From contig JAXIVH010000032.1 of assembly GCA_036785325.1 (NCBI GenBank), positions 1,087,986 through 1,151,985 on the forward strand: DNA of 64,000 nucleotides, in the 5' to 3' direction. This DNA comes from Urophycis tenuis (lineage: Eukaryota > Chordata > Actinopteri > Gadiformes > Phycidae). The notes under the pieces were generated by a model, which had not been told where the DNA came from, did not search any database, and saw only the letters and a program-made list of their open reading frames with translations. Both the position numbers and the translations under genes were made by a program. Shown piece by piece: positions 1 through 14,120 of this stretch; the stretch's first letter is position 1, and each line of letters starts with the position of its first letter.

Positions 1-554
1 AAGTTATGTATTTTGAATAATTCATAATGTATTCATAACTATAACAATATGTATACTTCCTGTTAATCCTGTTTCCCAAGAGGAATGGCTTCCTTGGAAA
101 ACAAATTACTCAGTAGCAGCCTACTACAAAAATGTAGTGTGTCACTTAGTGTATATATAAAACGAAAATACACACTACACATGGGAAGAATAATTGCAAA
201 ATCAGTCACTTCTCTATATCTCTAAAATCACAACACAGAAATGCCTGTGGGGCAGGAGCTTGTCACCAGAGTGTAAGCACAGGGAGAGTAATGTTTTTTC
301 AATAATTATAAGCAGTGCCTTTGGATCACTCGGAGGCTGTTCAACACAACACCATAAAAGAGCAGGGGCAACGGCGTGACATCCGAACGATGCACTGGTG
401 GCTCCAGTGCTTCACACCCATACAGTATCCTCACATTGCAACCCCTTCCAACTGCTTCTGCAAGATGATAGTTACTTACTAATTCAAGCTGATATATTTG
501 CTGTACTGCGTGTGTGTGTGTATGTATATATATATATGTGTGTATATATATATA

Positions 555-650
555 TATCCCATTGCTCAAAGGTAGCCATTGGGGATTGAACCCATAACCT
601 TTTGGCTAGGAATCCAACACCGTAACCACTGGACTATTCTACCCTCCTAC
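555..650 (-). mobile_element. tRNA-derived SINE head
   Basis: On the minus strand the segment carries RNA polymerase III internal promoter boxes in the right order: an A box TAGTCCAGTGG (complement of 626-636) and a B box GGGTTCAATCCC (complement of 582-593), about 45 bp apart. This is the spacing of a tRNA-like SINE head. No full tRNA fold or intact 3' tail is evident, so it is a SINE fragment rather than a tRNA gene. Confidence 0.6.
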
Positions 651-789
651 ACACACTAATTGCTGATGTGTGATGGGATGTTCACAGCTGAAGAGTGAAG
701 AGTGAGGAGCTGGTGCGAATGTTTTGCGGGAAGCTTCAGATTCCAGGGTGTGTGTTATGGTGAGTTTGATATAATGATGTGTTTGGCTA

Positions 790-1167
<378 letters not shown>

Positions 1168-2302
1168 CATGTGTCCGTCACGTAACGTCGGTCATGAGCC
1201 AGAACCGAGTCGCCCCTTACTCAGGCTCAGGTTCTAAATCACGGGGCTGTTCTCAATCTGTCGCTGTAATACAGACCCATCATGGGAGTTAATCCCACCA
1301 TGTAACCGGCCGTCCATCTTGGAATATCGACAAACCAATGCAGGAGAATAAGTGGCCTTCTTTGGCACTCCCTATATCTATCTTCTCCTGTCCGTCAGAT
1401 ATCGCAGTCCGCTCGCAGGCAGAGAGGCTGAAATAGACCCTCCTCCAGAGGTAAGATACGGCGGCCAGCTGTTCTTAATATGCTAGTCTAGAAAGAAGGG
1501 GAGTTGTCGGGCATCTGCGAATGTATTTGATTCTCCACGGAAACAAAGGGAGAGAGCCGGTGCGAGGGCAACAGAGATAGCCAAGGGCAGAGCGGTTTGA
1601 AGTCGTTGTTTCGTTTAATGATGTTTGAAGTATTTCAGAGAGCTGGGTCCGGCCAGGCTCTCTCGCGTCCTGAACAATCCCAGGCCTCCCAGTCAACCAC
1701 AGATAAGCGTAATGAGGACCAATGTAAACACAACGTCAGCTAATACCCCCTTTCCACTTCGTGTCCCCCCGCCTTATCTCTGCGCTCTCTACCCCTACTG
1801 CCGCCGCCTCCCTCTCCCCCTTTTCCCTCTCCCCTCCCTCTCCCCCCCCCCCCCCCCCCCATACGTATTTCATAGTACACACACACACACACAAGTTGAA
1901 TGCGCGACAACAATGGTGAGTCATCCTGTTGCGCATGCAGCCGCTAACTGCCGGCCTTCTGACCCCCGAGGAACATAACGTGGCGGCAACTTGGTTATGA
2001 ACACAGAAGGAATCCCAACGGTTAGGTCCTGAAGGTGGTACCCACCCAACGGTCATGCCTAATCATCAACACACACACACACACACACACCTTCACCAAC
2101 CGACGTCGGCCACTGTTGGGAATTGGTTGCGATGGAGTAAGTTGCCGTGGAGTTGGTTGCCATGGATGGACCCAACAACCCTGCTGTAGCCAGACAGAGG
2201 ATCTGCTCCCCCGGACAGGAGTCTGTCGCCTGGCAACCTAGTGGCGTCGAGGCCGCGTGAGAAGGTCATTACGTCGGTACGACTGGATGCCTGTGCATCC
2301 TG

Positions 2303-3028
2303 TTTTAAAGGCTTGCGTTACCAGTGTTACGTCTCATGTGGTGACCCATTTTACATAGCGGTGAAATGGGTTCATGAATGGCCTGTCGTTATGACAACAA
2401 CTAACTGTACAAATCTTAATTCAGTCCTAGAGTTACAATTTCCAAGACACATCTTTCATTGGAATTTGCTGAATTGGCCGATCCGTTTAATATGTGCATT
2501 GAAACAACACTGCACTTTGTGTGTTGATATGAATATTAATAATACTAGCTGGTTTCCTGTGCGAGCTGTGCTGGCCTTAACTCTTCCAACACAGCGAGCC
2601 CGTTGGCGGTGCTACATAAAGGAAATCTTTCATCCCAGGCTTAAGGATAAGACATGCCAGGTTAGGCCTGGAGGAGATAAGTCTGGGGGACTTTCAGCTG
2701 ACATGGGCGTCAGTTGAGCTTCAGGTTTCCGACTCCACGCGTCCGACGGAGAGAGAATCAACCCTGGCTTGGAGAAGGAACACACTCACAAAGACGGGTG
2801 TGTTCTCTGCAGACTCAGAGTGAGACCCCTGAGCTAGCTAGGAGTGCTAACAGCTCTAATGTTCCCTTTGCTACCAGGGGGAGATCCATGCTAGCTAGTA
2901 GCCCGATGACACTGATAAGGATGGAGACAGGGGAGCTGGTGGGGGACGCAGTTGTTCATAGGAGATCGTTCCTTGTGCTAACAGATTAGGCGGAAGTTTT
3001 AAAGGCTTGCGTTACCAGTGTTACGTCT
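2303..3028. repeat. Exact 32-bp direct repeats 694 bp apart
   Basis: The 32-bp sequence at 2,303-2,334, starting TTTTAAAGGCTTGCG, recurs exactly at 2,997-3,028. Similarity stops at both borders in both copies. It is too long for an ordinary target-site duplication and may be the remnant of a local duplication or of a retroelement. Confidence 0.6.
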
Positions 3029-3360
3029 GGCTATTCCTCTGGTAACGTTACAATAACTTATTTCATACATACGCACTCAGAGACGGCCAGACAAACACAG
3101 ACACACACTCACTGACACACGCACATTCCACGTTCTCTCATGTATAAATCCGCAGTATATAAGGCTTGAGGCCTGCAGGCTGTTGTATCAACAGAGTGAG
3201 GTTTACAGAATAGCTGGATGTAAACTAACTTCCATATACTTTGCGTTATGGTCAGGCTTTAACAATGTTGCCCGACTTGTCAGTGTACGCTAAGAATAAA
3301 CAACTTAGAGGCCGTGAGGGCGCCTTTGGCTCGGGAACACATGTTTCAAAGGCACTCCAG
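3019..3360 (+). mobile_element. Possible LTR-like block (TATA plus poly(A) signal)
   Basis: A TATA-like TATATAAG (3,156-3,163) is followed about 130 bp later by AATAAA (3,295-3,300), in a block that could start at the TG of TGTTACGTCT. This is the order expected in an LTR U3-R region. I could not define the 3' border or a target duplication, so this is a weak suggestion. Confidence 0.2.
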
Positions 3361-3733
3361 AAAAAGAAAAACAGAAAGCCGCTAGCTAATTGGCAGTTAG
3401 CTTAACGATGGTTTTTGATGGAAAAAAAAAGGTGGCTGAAAGCCGGCCATCAGCACCGGTTAACCCCTCTGCCGCTGCTCAATGACGACCATTTCCAGTA
3501 AAGTAAGGCGGACTCCTCCCTAATTGAGGTCAAACGGATCTTTGCAAATAAGTTAAAAAAAAATAAAGCATCCTGTTTCCATTCAATCCCAGCCTGGTCC
3601 CTTGTTTAAAGGATGGCCTCATGGTCTCAAAAAGGTGTAGGCATCTCTCAACTCTCTCAATCTACTCCAAGAAAACGAATATTTCACTTAACTGTGAGTT
3701 AAAGTAGGAACATGTATGGTTGTCGATTCGTAC

Positions 3734-3880
3734 TCCTCGGTACAGTTCAACACCTTCTACCTCCAGATGTAACCCACTTGGTACAGTCCAACACTGTCTA
3801 TCCCCATGTAGTGTGTACCCCACATGTGGAACACTCCTCGGTACAATCCAACACTGTCTACCACCAGATGTAACACAGAT
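3734..3880 (+). repeat. Degenerate tandem repeat
   Basis: A motif close to CGGTACAGTCCAACACTGTC followed by CAGATGTAAC recurs three times (near 3,737, 3,779 and 3,838) with substitutions and uneven spacing. No coding role is visible. Confidence 0.45.
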
Positions 3881-4718
3881 CTGCAATCTGCTCCTCAATG
3901 CAGTCACACACTCGCTAACCCCACAGATTAAACACCGATCATGAATGTGTGCCTTCACTGGTTATCCCCAGATATAAGCCACCCCAGGAATCTACTGCGT
4001 CAGTGGAATTTCCTCTCACAGCTCGTCCCAGCAAACGTGCTTTCAATCTCTTCAGGAGACACAGCAAGAGGCAGAGGACAGAGGGGGACAGGAAGTGAGA
4101 TAATATTGTATCATATTATATTATAAACTGTTATATTTATATAGTATATTATATTATGTTACACCGCATGGTATTATTAGACTTTGATAAAACATGGATA
4201 ACACCAAACATTTCAGCATTCACTTTCAAAAAAACATGACTTATTAGCATCGAGAGATTAAAAAAAAAAGGCTAACACATTCTATATGTCGCCACTCATC
4301 ATCTGCGGTATCTATTTAATTTCTGGCATCCGTTCTGGTGAGTGCGGACTGAACAGCGTCGCTGAGCAAAGCACAGCCGTTTCCACATGAGAGAGCCGCG
4401 TGTCTCATCAAGGGCTGGTGAGCCACAAGGCCTTGTGGGATGTCGCGGAGGCAGCAGGCCTGCTGTCTGCTGACACAGAGGGCTGCGTACGTGCGTTCTG
4501 CGCGAAGGTGAGGTCACCGCTCGGGTCGTCAACCCTGAGGGCTTCCCCCTCTGCTCTGTGGCTGTCTCGCTCTCTCTGTGTCTCCTTCCACACCACGCTG
4601 TTAATACACACACGCCACACACTGCATTGGGGGTACGGAGGACCTCGTCGATAATGTGGCCGTCACGAGCTCAGCGTGCGTGAAGTCACATTTTTCAGTT
4701 CACACAAAGCGGTCTGAT

Positions 4719-6000
<1,282 letters not shown>

Positions 6001-6420
6001 CTGCGGTTGTCCTAAGACTACACTTAAAATGTCTAGATGCACACAAACACACACACCAACACACGCAGGAACACACACACACACCCACGTATCACCGCAG
6101 AATGTGCGATGGTAAAGTTTGAAATAGAAGGAAACACGGCAGTGTTCTGGCAACTCTCCCCGTAACGCGGCCGCTGTGCCACAGACGTCAACAAAGCCAT
6201 CGCATCGCTGTGCCTCGTCACGCCAAATCTACCCAGTTCCAATCAGACATGTGGAAGCCATCACCAGTGTCCTCGCTGCAGGGTGAAGCCCCCGCTCGAC
6301 AGAAAGACAGCAAGAAGTCGACGAGAAGGCGGAGAAATGGCTGCAAAGCGGAGTGAAGTAACAGAGGGAGAGACAGACAGACAGACAGACAGACAGGGGG
6401 AGAGAGACCGAGACACTCAC

Positions 6421-6475
6421 CTTCAAAGTCGGATATGATTCCGTCCAAATGAGCGTTGACAGAGGAATCAGACAT
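6421..6475 (-). CDS. septin9: septin9 alternative first coding exon (partial gene)
   Basis: Reading from the ATG at 6,475-6,473 the exon encodes MSDSSVNAHLDGIISDFE plus one base, ending at a strong donor (G|GTGAGT). This closely resembles the N-terminal exon I recall for one vertebrate SEPTIN9 isoform, where the peptide runs straight into the ALKRSFEV segment. A split Ala codon (G|CN) would fit the phase. Septin-9 is a GTP-binding cytoskeletal protein that caps hetero-octameric septin filaments; only the short isoform-specific leader is here. The remaining exons would lie to the left, outside the window. Synteny with human 17q25 supports the call. The DNA immediately upstream on the minus strand is a long (CA)n array. 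The identification rests on 18 residues and memory of the family. Confidence 0.65.
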
Positions 6476-6500
6476 TTTGGGAACCAAGTGAGTGGGTGTG

Positions 6501-6528
6501 TTGTGTGTGTGTGTGTGTGCGTGTGTGC

Positions 6529-6599
<71 letters not shown>

Positions 6600-7082
6600 T
6601 GTGTGTGTGTGTGTGGTTGTGTGTATATGTATATGTGTGTGTGTGGGTGTGCGTAGCAGAGAGAGAGAGAGAGAGGGAGAAGGGATCCCTTTCCCCAGCA
6701 AGGCAAAAGTCTTGGTCGGACGGCGTTCTCCTTTAAACAAATCCCAAATTAGGAGCCATGCAGTGCGAAGGAGAGGAAAAAAAAAACAACCCCCCCCCCC
6801 CCCCCCCCCCCCCAACAAAAAAAAGGAACGTAAGCGGCCCACTGATCTGAGCCCTCCCTCTCCACTCACTCTCTCTGTCCCTCGCTCTATATCTCTCTCT
6901 CTCCCTTCCTCTCCTTGTTTCCCAAAACACAGCAACCTCGTCCCCTCTTCTCTCTGCACTTCCAGAGCTTCAAATGAGCGAGAGCAAGCAACGTCACCCC
7001 CCCACCCTTCTCCCTCTGTCTCCCCTCTCCAACCCCCCCACCCCCCTTCGCTTTTCCCTCTTTCCTTCCCTTTTCCTCACCC

Positions 7083-7113
<31 letters not shown>

Positions 7114-7137
7114 ACACACACAAACACGCACACACAC
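6501..7137. repeat. GT array, poly-C tracts and CA array upstream of the septin9 exon
   Basis: A compound (GT)n lies at about 6,501-6,650, then (GA)n at 6,659-6,676, poly-C at about 6,790-6,813, a CT-rich tract, poly-C at 7,081-7,099 and (CA)n at 7,100-7,137. On the septin9 strand the region directly 5' of the ATG is therefore low-complexity, and the transcription start cannot be placed. Confidence 0.92.
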
Positions 7138-7456
7138 CTCCTTCCCTCCCTCTGCACAGTCGAACCCCTTTCCTTTCTGACAGGCTATAGCTGAGTTTCT
7201 AATAAGCTGGAAGTCACACGTGCTGCAGCACACATGCTAACATGCTTGCCAGCAGCAGGCAGCACACGGTCTGAGGCAGGGTGTGCGCCTGCTGCCCAGA
7301 CCAGGAGAAGGAACAACGCGCCGTTGTGCGTGTCACTAAGAGCGAGCGTGTGTGTGTGTGTGCCTTGCCCACGCCTATATCCTTTCCCCCTGGTTTTAGT
7401 CTTTACAGTCTTTAAAACGCATGTGAATATGTACATGAGTGCGCAGAAGCAGAGGC

Positions 7457-8094
7457 ACCACACACACACACACACACACACTCACACACAACACACACAC
7501 ACACACACACACACACTCCACTACACACACACACACACACACAGACACACACACTCTCACACACACTCACACTCACACACACGCACTCACACACGTGCAG
7601 ATGTATACGCACATGCACGCGGCAAACCGAAATAAACACAGTGGCCGAGCTGTGCGAACCCAAGCCGTGCCAGCGCGTGACAGCTGATCTCTGTGGCAGA
7701 AACGGACGGTTCTGTTGGACTGATCGATGAACAACGCCACGGCGGCTTTGCATCGTGGACTAATATGGTCAGCATTAGGCCACGGCAGGCTCAGAGATCC
7801 AGGGAGCAGATAGACGCCTACGCTCGGCCCCAGAGGCAGACGTCAATAAATAGGGAGTCCTAATGACTTAATGACCATGTGAATGAGCCCCAGTGTGTGT
7901 GTGTGTGTGTGTGTGTGTCTGTTTGAGTGTGTTTGAGTTTGTGCAAGGGGGAGAAAAATTAGCAATCTGTGTATACTTGTGTGTATTTGTGTCTGTGTGT
8001 GTTGGTGGGTGTTTGATTGTGTGTGTGTGTTTATGTGTGTTCAAGAGCAGAAAGTAGGGATCTGTGTTTGCTTGTGTGTGCGTGTGCGTGTGCA

Positions 8095-8132
<38 letters not shown>

Positions 8133-8453
8133 GTGTGTGTGTATGCACACACGTGTGTATATGAGTATGGGTGTCAATACGCAGTAAGAAAAAACGTGTC
8201 CTCCAAATCAATCGGTACCTCTATGTGAGGAAAGCAAAGGAAGGAAAGCCGGACTGCAGTCGAAACTACAAAAACAATGGCAGCCAATCAGAGCGAGTTC
8301 ATAACCCTGCTCAACACCCACAGGAAACGAACCAATGAGCATGGGCACTGCTGCTGGACCTTTAGGCCATAGCCAACCTTTTATCAATGTACAGGCCGCT
8401 TGTGTACGTGGGTGTGTGTGTGGGTGGCTGGGTGGGTGTGTGCATATATGCCT

Positions 8454-8526
<73 letters not shown>

Positions 8527-8539
8527 TGTGTGTGTGTGT

Positions 8540-8585
<46 letters not shown>

Positions 8586-8601
8586 TGTGTGTGTGTGTGT
8601 A
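7457..8601. repeat. CA/GT microsatellite cluster
   Basis: A compound (CA)n at 7,457-7,600 is followed by (GT)n at about 7,893-7,918, interrupted GT-rich sequence at 7,980-8,155, and a long (GT)n at 8,459-8,601. The intervening 7,600-7,890 and 8,160-8,400 are unique sequence without recognisable exons. Confidence 0.95.
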
Positions 8602-8993
8602 CGACTAGTAGGACCTCTTGATCTCAAAATGCACATAACTCCTCAAAAGTGGGAAGCTAGAGACGTGGCTTCACCTCCGAGGCAGGGGAGAGACAGGATG
8701 ATGAATCGTCGCGGAGAAGGGAAACAGCTGAGGAGAATGTTACGAGACACACATACTGTTTTCTCTGTGATTTAGTGTGGAGTACGTGACTGTGTTTGAA
8801 GGGCTGTGTAGTGTTTTTACAAGGTGTTTCAGGAATCCTGTAAAGACCTTTCAAATGTAGGGTTCTCCTCTTCCTCTCGCAAACACGCATGCGCACAGGC
8901 ACACACACACTCATACACACAAAAACATTGTCAACACAACACATAAAATAAAATAAATAAACACATCCCTACATACTTTATACATGAAATACA

Positions 8994-8996
<3 letters not shown>

Positions 8997-9042
<46 letters not shown>
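8997..9042. repeat. (AT)n microsatellite
   Basis: About 46 bp of alternating TA, able to extrude as a cruciform. Confidence 0.95.
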
Positions 9043-9045
<3 letters not shown>

Positions 9046-9365
9046 TATAATATATATTATGAGGACTGTGTTGGCATGCATGCCCTTTTTTGTCAGGTAA
9101 ATCAAATCTAAAGAAACATCTCACAATGTGTCATTGCGACCACCAGGGGTCACCATTGTTAACGTAAAGCCTAAGCATGGCAGCCATAGTAACTGTTACC
9201 AGTCACCCGGTGTGGGTAACGTGATCTTGACAACAGATAGGGCTGGAGAATCCCACTCTGGAGGGTTTGGGCCGCGACACACCCTCCAACCCACACACAC
9301 ACACACAAACTCCTTCTCTTCCGCCACATGTGTCTGACATTCCTCTCATCTCTGTCACACAGGCC

Positions 9366-9582
<217 letters not shown>

Positions 9583-9939
9583 TGCTCAAACCAGGCCTCA
9601 GCTTGCCGGAAGAGTCTGATTAAAATCTCCTGTAACAACTGTCACAATAAGAGGAGAAGCCGAGACATTTTGTCTGTGGTAATGTGTTTAAAACAAAACA
9701 CTCACACATCTCAGTAATATTCCCTTCCTCTACTTCCAAACCCTCTGTGTAACCCAAGCCGTCGGCCCGACAGCTCTGATTATGTGAGCTTGAGGATCAT
9801 ACAGGAAGTATTACACCGGGAGGTACATATGTGATGTGTGCTCAACGTGTACAGTATCAATGAGGTAAGGGTTTGAGGTATAGAGCCACAAAGCCCCTTC
9901 AAAGTAAAAGTTGTTTCAAAGAAGTGACAAATGTACTTA

Positions 9940-10018
9940 TTATATATTATTGTAAGTCGCTTTGGATAAAAGCGTCTGCTAAATGCCCTGAATGTAAATG
10001 TAAATGTAAATGTCAATG
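9940..10018 (+). mobile_element. SINE 3' tail fragment
   Basis: It contains GTAAGTCGCTTTGGATAAAA followed by GCGTCTGCTAAATGC and a TGTAAA repeat tail, the 3' end shared by many teleost SINEs. Related tails occur near 15,700, 23,840 and 58,450. The 5' tRNA-like head is missing. Confidence 0.7.
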
Positions 10019-10094
10019 ACATCAGTATCTGAGCACAAGCAAGTCACGTTTGTGAGCTACAGTTCAATGTGATCTAAGAGATGTAACAGTATTC

Positions 10095-10294
10095 NNNNNN
10101 NNNNNNNNNNNNNNNNNNNNNNNNNNNNNNNNNNNNNNNNNNNNNNNNNNNNNNNNNNNNNNNNNNNNNNNNNNNNNNNNNNNNNNNNNNNNNNNNNNNN
10201 NNNNNNNNNNNNNNNNNNNNNNNNNNNNNNNNNNNNNNNNNNNNNNNNNNNNNNNNNNNNNNNNNNNNNNNNNNNNNNNNNNNNNNNNNNNNNN
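10095..10294. other. Assembly gap (200 N)
   Basis: Exactly 200 N bases, probably a fixed-size placeholder. A long (CT)n array starts about 35 bp to the right, which may explain why the assembly broke here. Confidence 1.
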
Positions 10295-10327
10295 TGTCCA
10301 AAAACTTCCCCTATCAAATGTTCAGCC

Positions 10328-10801
<474 letters not shown>

Positions 10802-11864
10802 AAGTGTTTTTATCGGCAGTTCAGCAGTAGTCTGACGGCTTATGGGAGGAGAGGTTTCTGGTCCGGATGCTCTTGTACCCTCTGCCAGATGGTAGCGTGA
10901 AGAGTCTAATGTAGATGGTATTGTCATTAAACCAACAACCAACAAGCGGTACACATGGTGAGGTGCCACTGCATGGTGGTAATATTCAAATGATACCACT
11001 CGATCATATCTACGCATATACACTCACAATGGGAGAGTGTGGTAAATACCACATGTGGATCATTCAAAGAAGCCATTGTGTTTGATTGTTCTGCCTCTTA
11101 CCATGGAACTACTGCAGATGACAATAAGGAAAACAGAAGCCATTTACATTTCCCTGCCTGCTTTCTATGTAAATGATTGTCTCATATACCTCCCTACCTC
11201 ACCATACAACCTATAGAATTTACCCAACTTATCTAAGGTAACAATTTGCATACACTTTGGTTGGTTAAATTTAAACCCAATATTTTGATATTTTGAAATA
11301 ATTGAGTAATATGAATTTAAGATTGTTAGGCATTATTAATCTACTTAATAATTATTAGTAATAATTATCTAATAATATTACTAATTAACTATTACCATTT
11401 CAGGGAAGGTTGGATTTCCTTGAAGTTATTTTCAGACACACCAGGCAGTATTGATGAAGTCAACTTGCTTAGTCAACCAGATGATCAAAAGTCAGCATAT
11501 GCAATATGCATATTGTTCAGGACTTTGTTGCCCTCGATCACAACGGACACATGGTCCTTCTCGCCCATGGGTAACAATCACCTTCATGGTGTGGTCCATG
11601 TGTCCCTCACATTGGTCCTCCATGTTAAAAACAAAGAACCAAAAATATTTTGGATTTTTAGTGCATACTACCTCCCCGTGGGAGCATTAACATTATGTTA
11701 CAGCAATACATTTCAGTAATTGGTCAAATGTAGTGCATTGTTATTTGAAACTAATTTCACAAATGGTGCATAGGCCTACCCGTTTCCCCTAATGCAACAG
11801 AGACGAGTGGTGAGAAGGGTATATTTTGGGTACATTTTATGATTTTTTTTTAGGTAAAAGTCGA

Positions 11865-12097
11865 CGCTGCGTCGACGTCTCTTCCGTCTTTCCGGATAAG
11901 TTCGTAAAAGTCCTCACAAGTGTAAGGAAAAAGTTAGTGAATTCAACACTCCATCGAAATGTATTGACAACTGGAATAATTGAATACTTGAAATTAGATG
12001 GAGTGTTGAATTCACTAACTTTTTTCTTACACTTGTGAGTTTTGAAGAGGACTTTTACGAACTTATCCGGAAAGACGGAAGAGACGTCGACGCAGCG
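11865..12097. repeat. Large near-perfect inverted repeat (foldback)
   Basis: The left arm 11,865-11,955 is the reverse complement of the right arm 11,997-12,097, with a 41-bp loop. Differences seen are one substitution in the T-run and about 10 extra bases (TTTTGAAGAG) in the right arm. The arms include SalI-type GTCGAC and ETS-like CCGGAA motifs. A transcript would form a stem of about 90 bp. Confidence 0.85.
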
Positions 12098-12111
12098 GTA
12101 GCCTTAGCAAC
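12098..12111 (+). promoter_or_regulatory. RFX X-box-like motif
   Basis: GTAGCC-TT-AGCAAC fits the X-box consensus GTNRCC(N0-3)RGYAAC exactly and starts at the base after the foldback. Known X-boxes bind RFX factors at ciliary and MHC class II promoters. No gene start is visible next to it, so function is unproven. Confidence 0.35.
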
Positions 12112-13048
12112 AGCGAGTTGAAGCTATCAGAAAAGTGCTCTTTTAAATAAACTCCTGATGTACTTACAAACTTTACAAATGCCTCGTTTTGTGAGTACAG
12201 ACCATATATGTACTACTACAGAAGTTGGGTAACAATCCATGCATTATTAGTGGGGTAATTTACGAGATATACACATTGTACCGGAAACTCCAATACTAAG
12301 CCATTCGGCTGATACCCCTAAATTTGATCAATATTGACCGTCGCTAAAAATGCATCTGAGGGGGTATTTGGCTGGATTATTGGTGGAAATTACCTCAGGG
12401 TGAATTTTACTCCGAACCATCACTTTAACAAAACAGGTAGGCCCATTGTAGGTAGAATTTACCCCTTTTCACTTGCTGATTAATATACATAAGTACATTT
12501 TAACCAATTTGCAGGGATTGTATTTACCACCCTCTAAAATATTTTTTTACAGTGCCATCCTGTCTGTGTTAACCTATGGTCTTAACCAGCTTTTGCTTTG
12601 CCTTCTGTAAATCTTCACGCCTATTGTCTGTAAAGGGGAACTAAAACTATGAATATGTTTGCGGTATGAATATTATATTCACATTAAATGACACATTGCG
12701 TAGCTGCATCCGTTGTTGCAAAACAATCGTTTGCTTTATCGGCTAATGTGTATTCCGTATTTCAACTGAGTTGACGTGTCATAAATGTGGGATCTAGAGT
12801 TCTTTATGTATTTCTTTTAGATTGTACTGGTTTGCATTCTAGTACACATAGAATGTGTGTTATCTCCATTCTCACTGAGGCATGAAAGGTCAACAAGTGT
12901 GGAGATGCATGTGCAGTGTGGAGATGCATTTTCCACCGTCTTACAGCGGCGCCTGTTGTGTGTTGACAGGAAGCCTTTGATCGTCACACGTCAGGTCTTA
13001 CCGTATGTACAGCAGAGTTTCAGCACGCAGCATGCACACAGACACACA

Positions 13049-13052
13049 CAAA

Positions 13053-13141
<89 letters not shown>
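13049..13141. repeat. (CA)n microsatellite
   Basis: About 92 bp of near-pure CA repeat. The flanking 12,560-13,040 and 13,150-13,570 are unique AT-rich sequence with no recognised feature. Confidence 0.96.
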
Positions 13142-13147
<6 letters not shown>

Positions 13148-13576
13148 ACTTGCACTGTACATACTTCTCAGCAATTGGCATTTGGGTGTTGCAATCTCCT
13201 GATTCTCTGACTTGTATATGATTGTTGGTGCAATGCAGAAGTGACCCCTGAGTTGCTGAGGCATACATATGTACAAGTAAGGAGAACTACAAGCAAAATT
13301 ATTTAGCATCTTGCACGAATTGCAAGAGGCAAACAAAAATTTGTGCTGTGACTAAGGGCTGTATGAAAGTACATTTGACTTAGTCTAAATTGGTTGATAC
13401 ACTGAAATGAAACAGACTTTCATCACATCAATCAACAGTAGGCTAATAATGTGGCAGTATAGCAGACCTAAACAATCATTCCAACATCAATGTTCGCAAC
13501 GCGTCTCTTAACGATGGTTTCCCATTAGAAAATGGCGAGCATTGTGATTTCAATAATACATTTGAGGTTGTAACCG

Positions 13577-13582
13577 TTTATT
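13577..13582 (-). terminator. Poly(A) signal of the cd7-like gene (candidate)
   Basis: AATAAA on the minus strand, about 540 bp beyond the cd7-like stop codon. It is the first canonical signal noticed downstream, giving a 3' UTR of about 0.55 kb. Confidence 0.5.
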
Positions 13583-14120
13583 GAAATGAGCACATCAAAT
13601 ACATTTGCAGGTAACAAAATGCAAGACAAATAGCATAAGCAATTTAAACAATTATATACAACGTCTGCAACAACAGGCTTGCCAAAATGTTTCACTAGTA
13701 GGCTACCAAAAAACAATGCGATGATTACTTTTTTTTATTTTGTCGTGTTTTGATTGTTGTTTTGATTTCTTCAAATTCTTCAAAATTTCTTCGTCACGCC
13801 AACCATGACACCAAAGCAAGTCCAATTTCCCTCACTGTCATTCTCCGTTTCATACTTTAACATAATTCCGCACTATGTGCTCCACACCCAATCATTGTGT
13901 CCAATAATCCTGCTGTGTGGCTGGGTGGCCTTGTACCTCTTGGCTCGGAGTCGTACGCTATAACCCCTACTAGACCATATCCACAACCAGCCCCCCTTTT
14001 GCCTGCCAACGACACACAGAATCACTGTACATGGCTTGAGGGCAACGCACAGCAGCTTCTCTTATCATGTGGAGAAATCTTGTGTGTGACGGCGACACAG
14101 CGTGAGCTGCGAGGCGTCCC

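Larger units (their letters stand above)
11020..12556. mobile_element. Possible non-autonomous DNA element containing the foldback
   Basis: The left side carries GTGTGGTAAATACC (near 11,037). The right side, read in reverse complement, carries GGGTGGTAAATAC (near 12,525), close to a terminal CACTG-like end. These could be degenerate terminal inverted repeats of a 1.5-kb element with no coding capacity, but no target duplication was found. The segment also holds the 233-bp foldback at its centre. Confidence 0.25.

Noticed and set aside
2241..2717. 158-codon plus-strand open frame
   Set aside because: No recognisable domain, no exon structure, and it overlaps the repeat-bounded block at 2,303-3,028.
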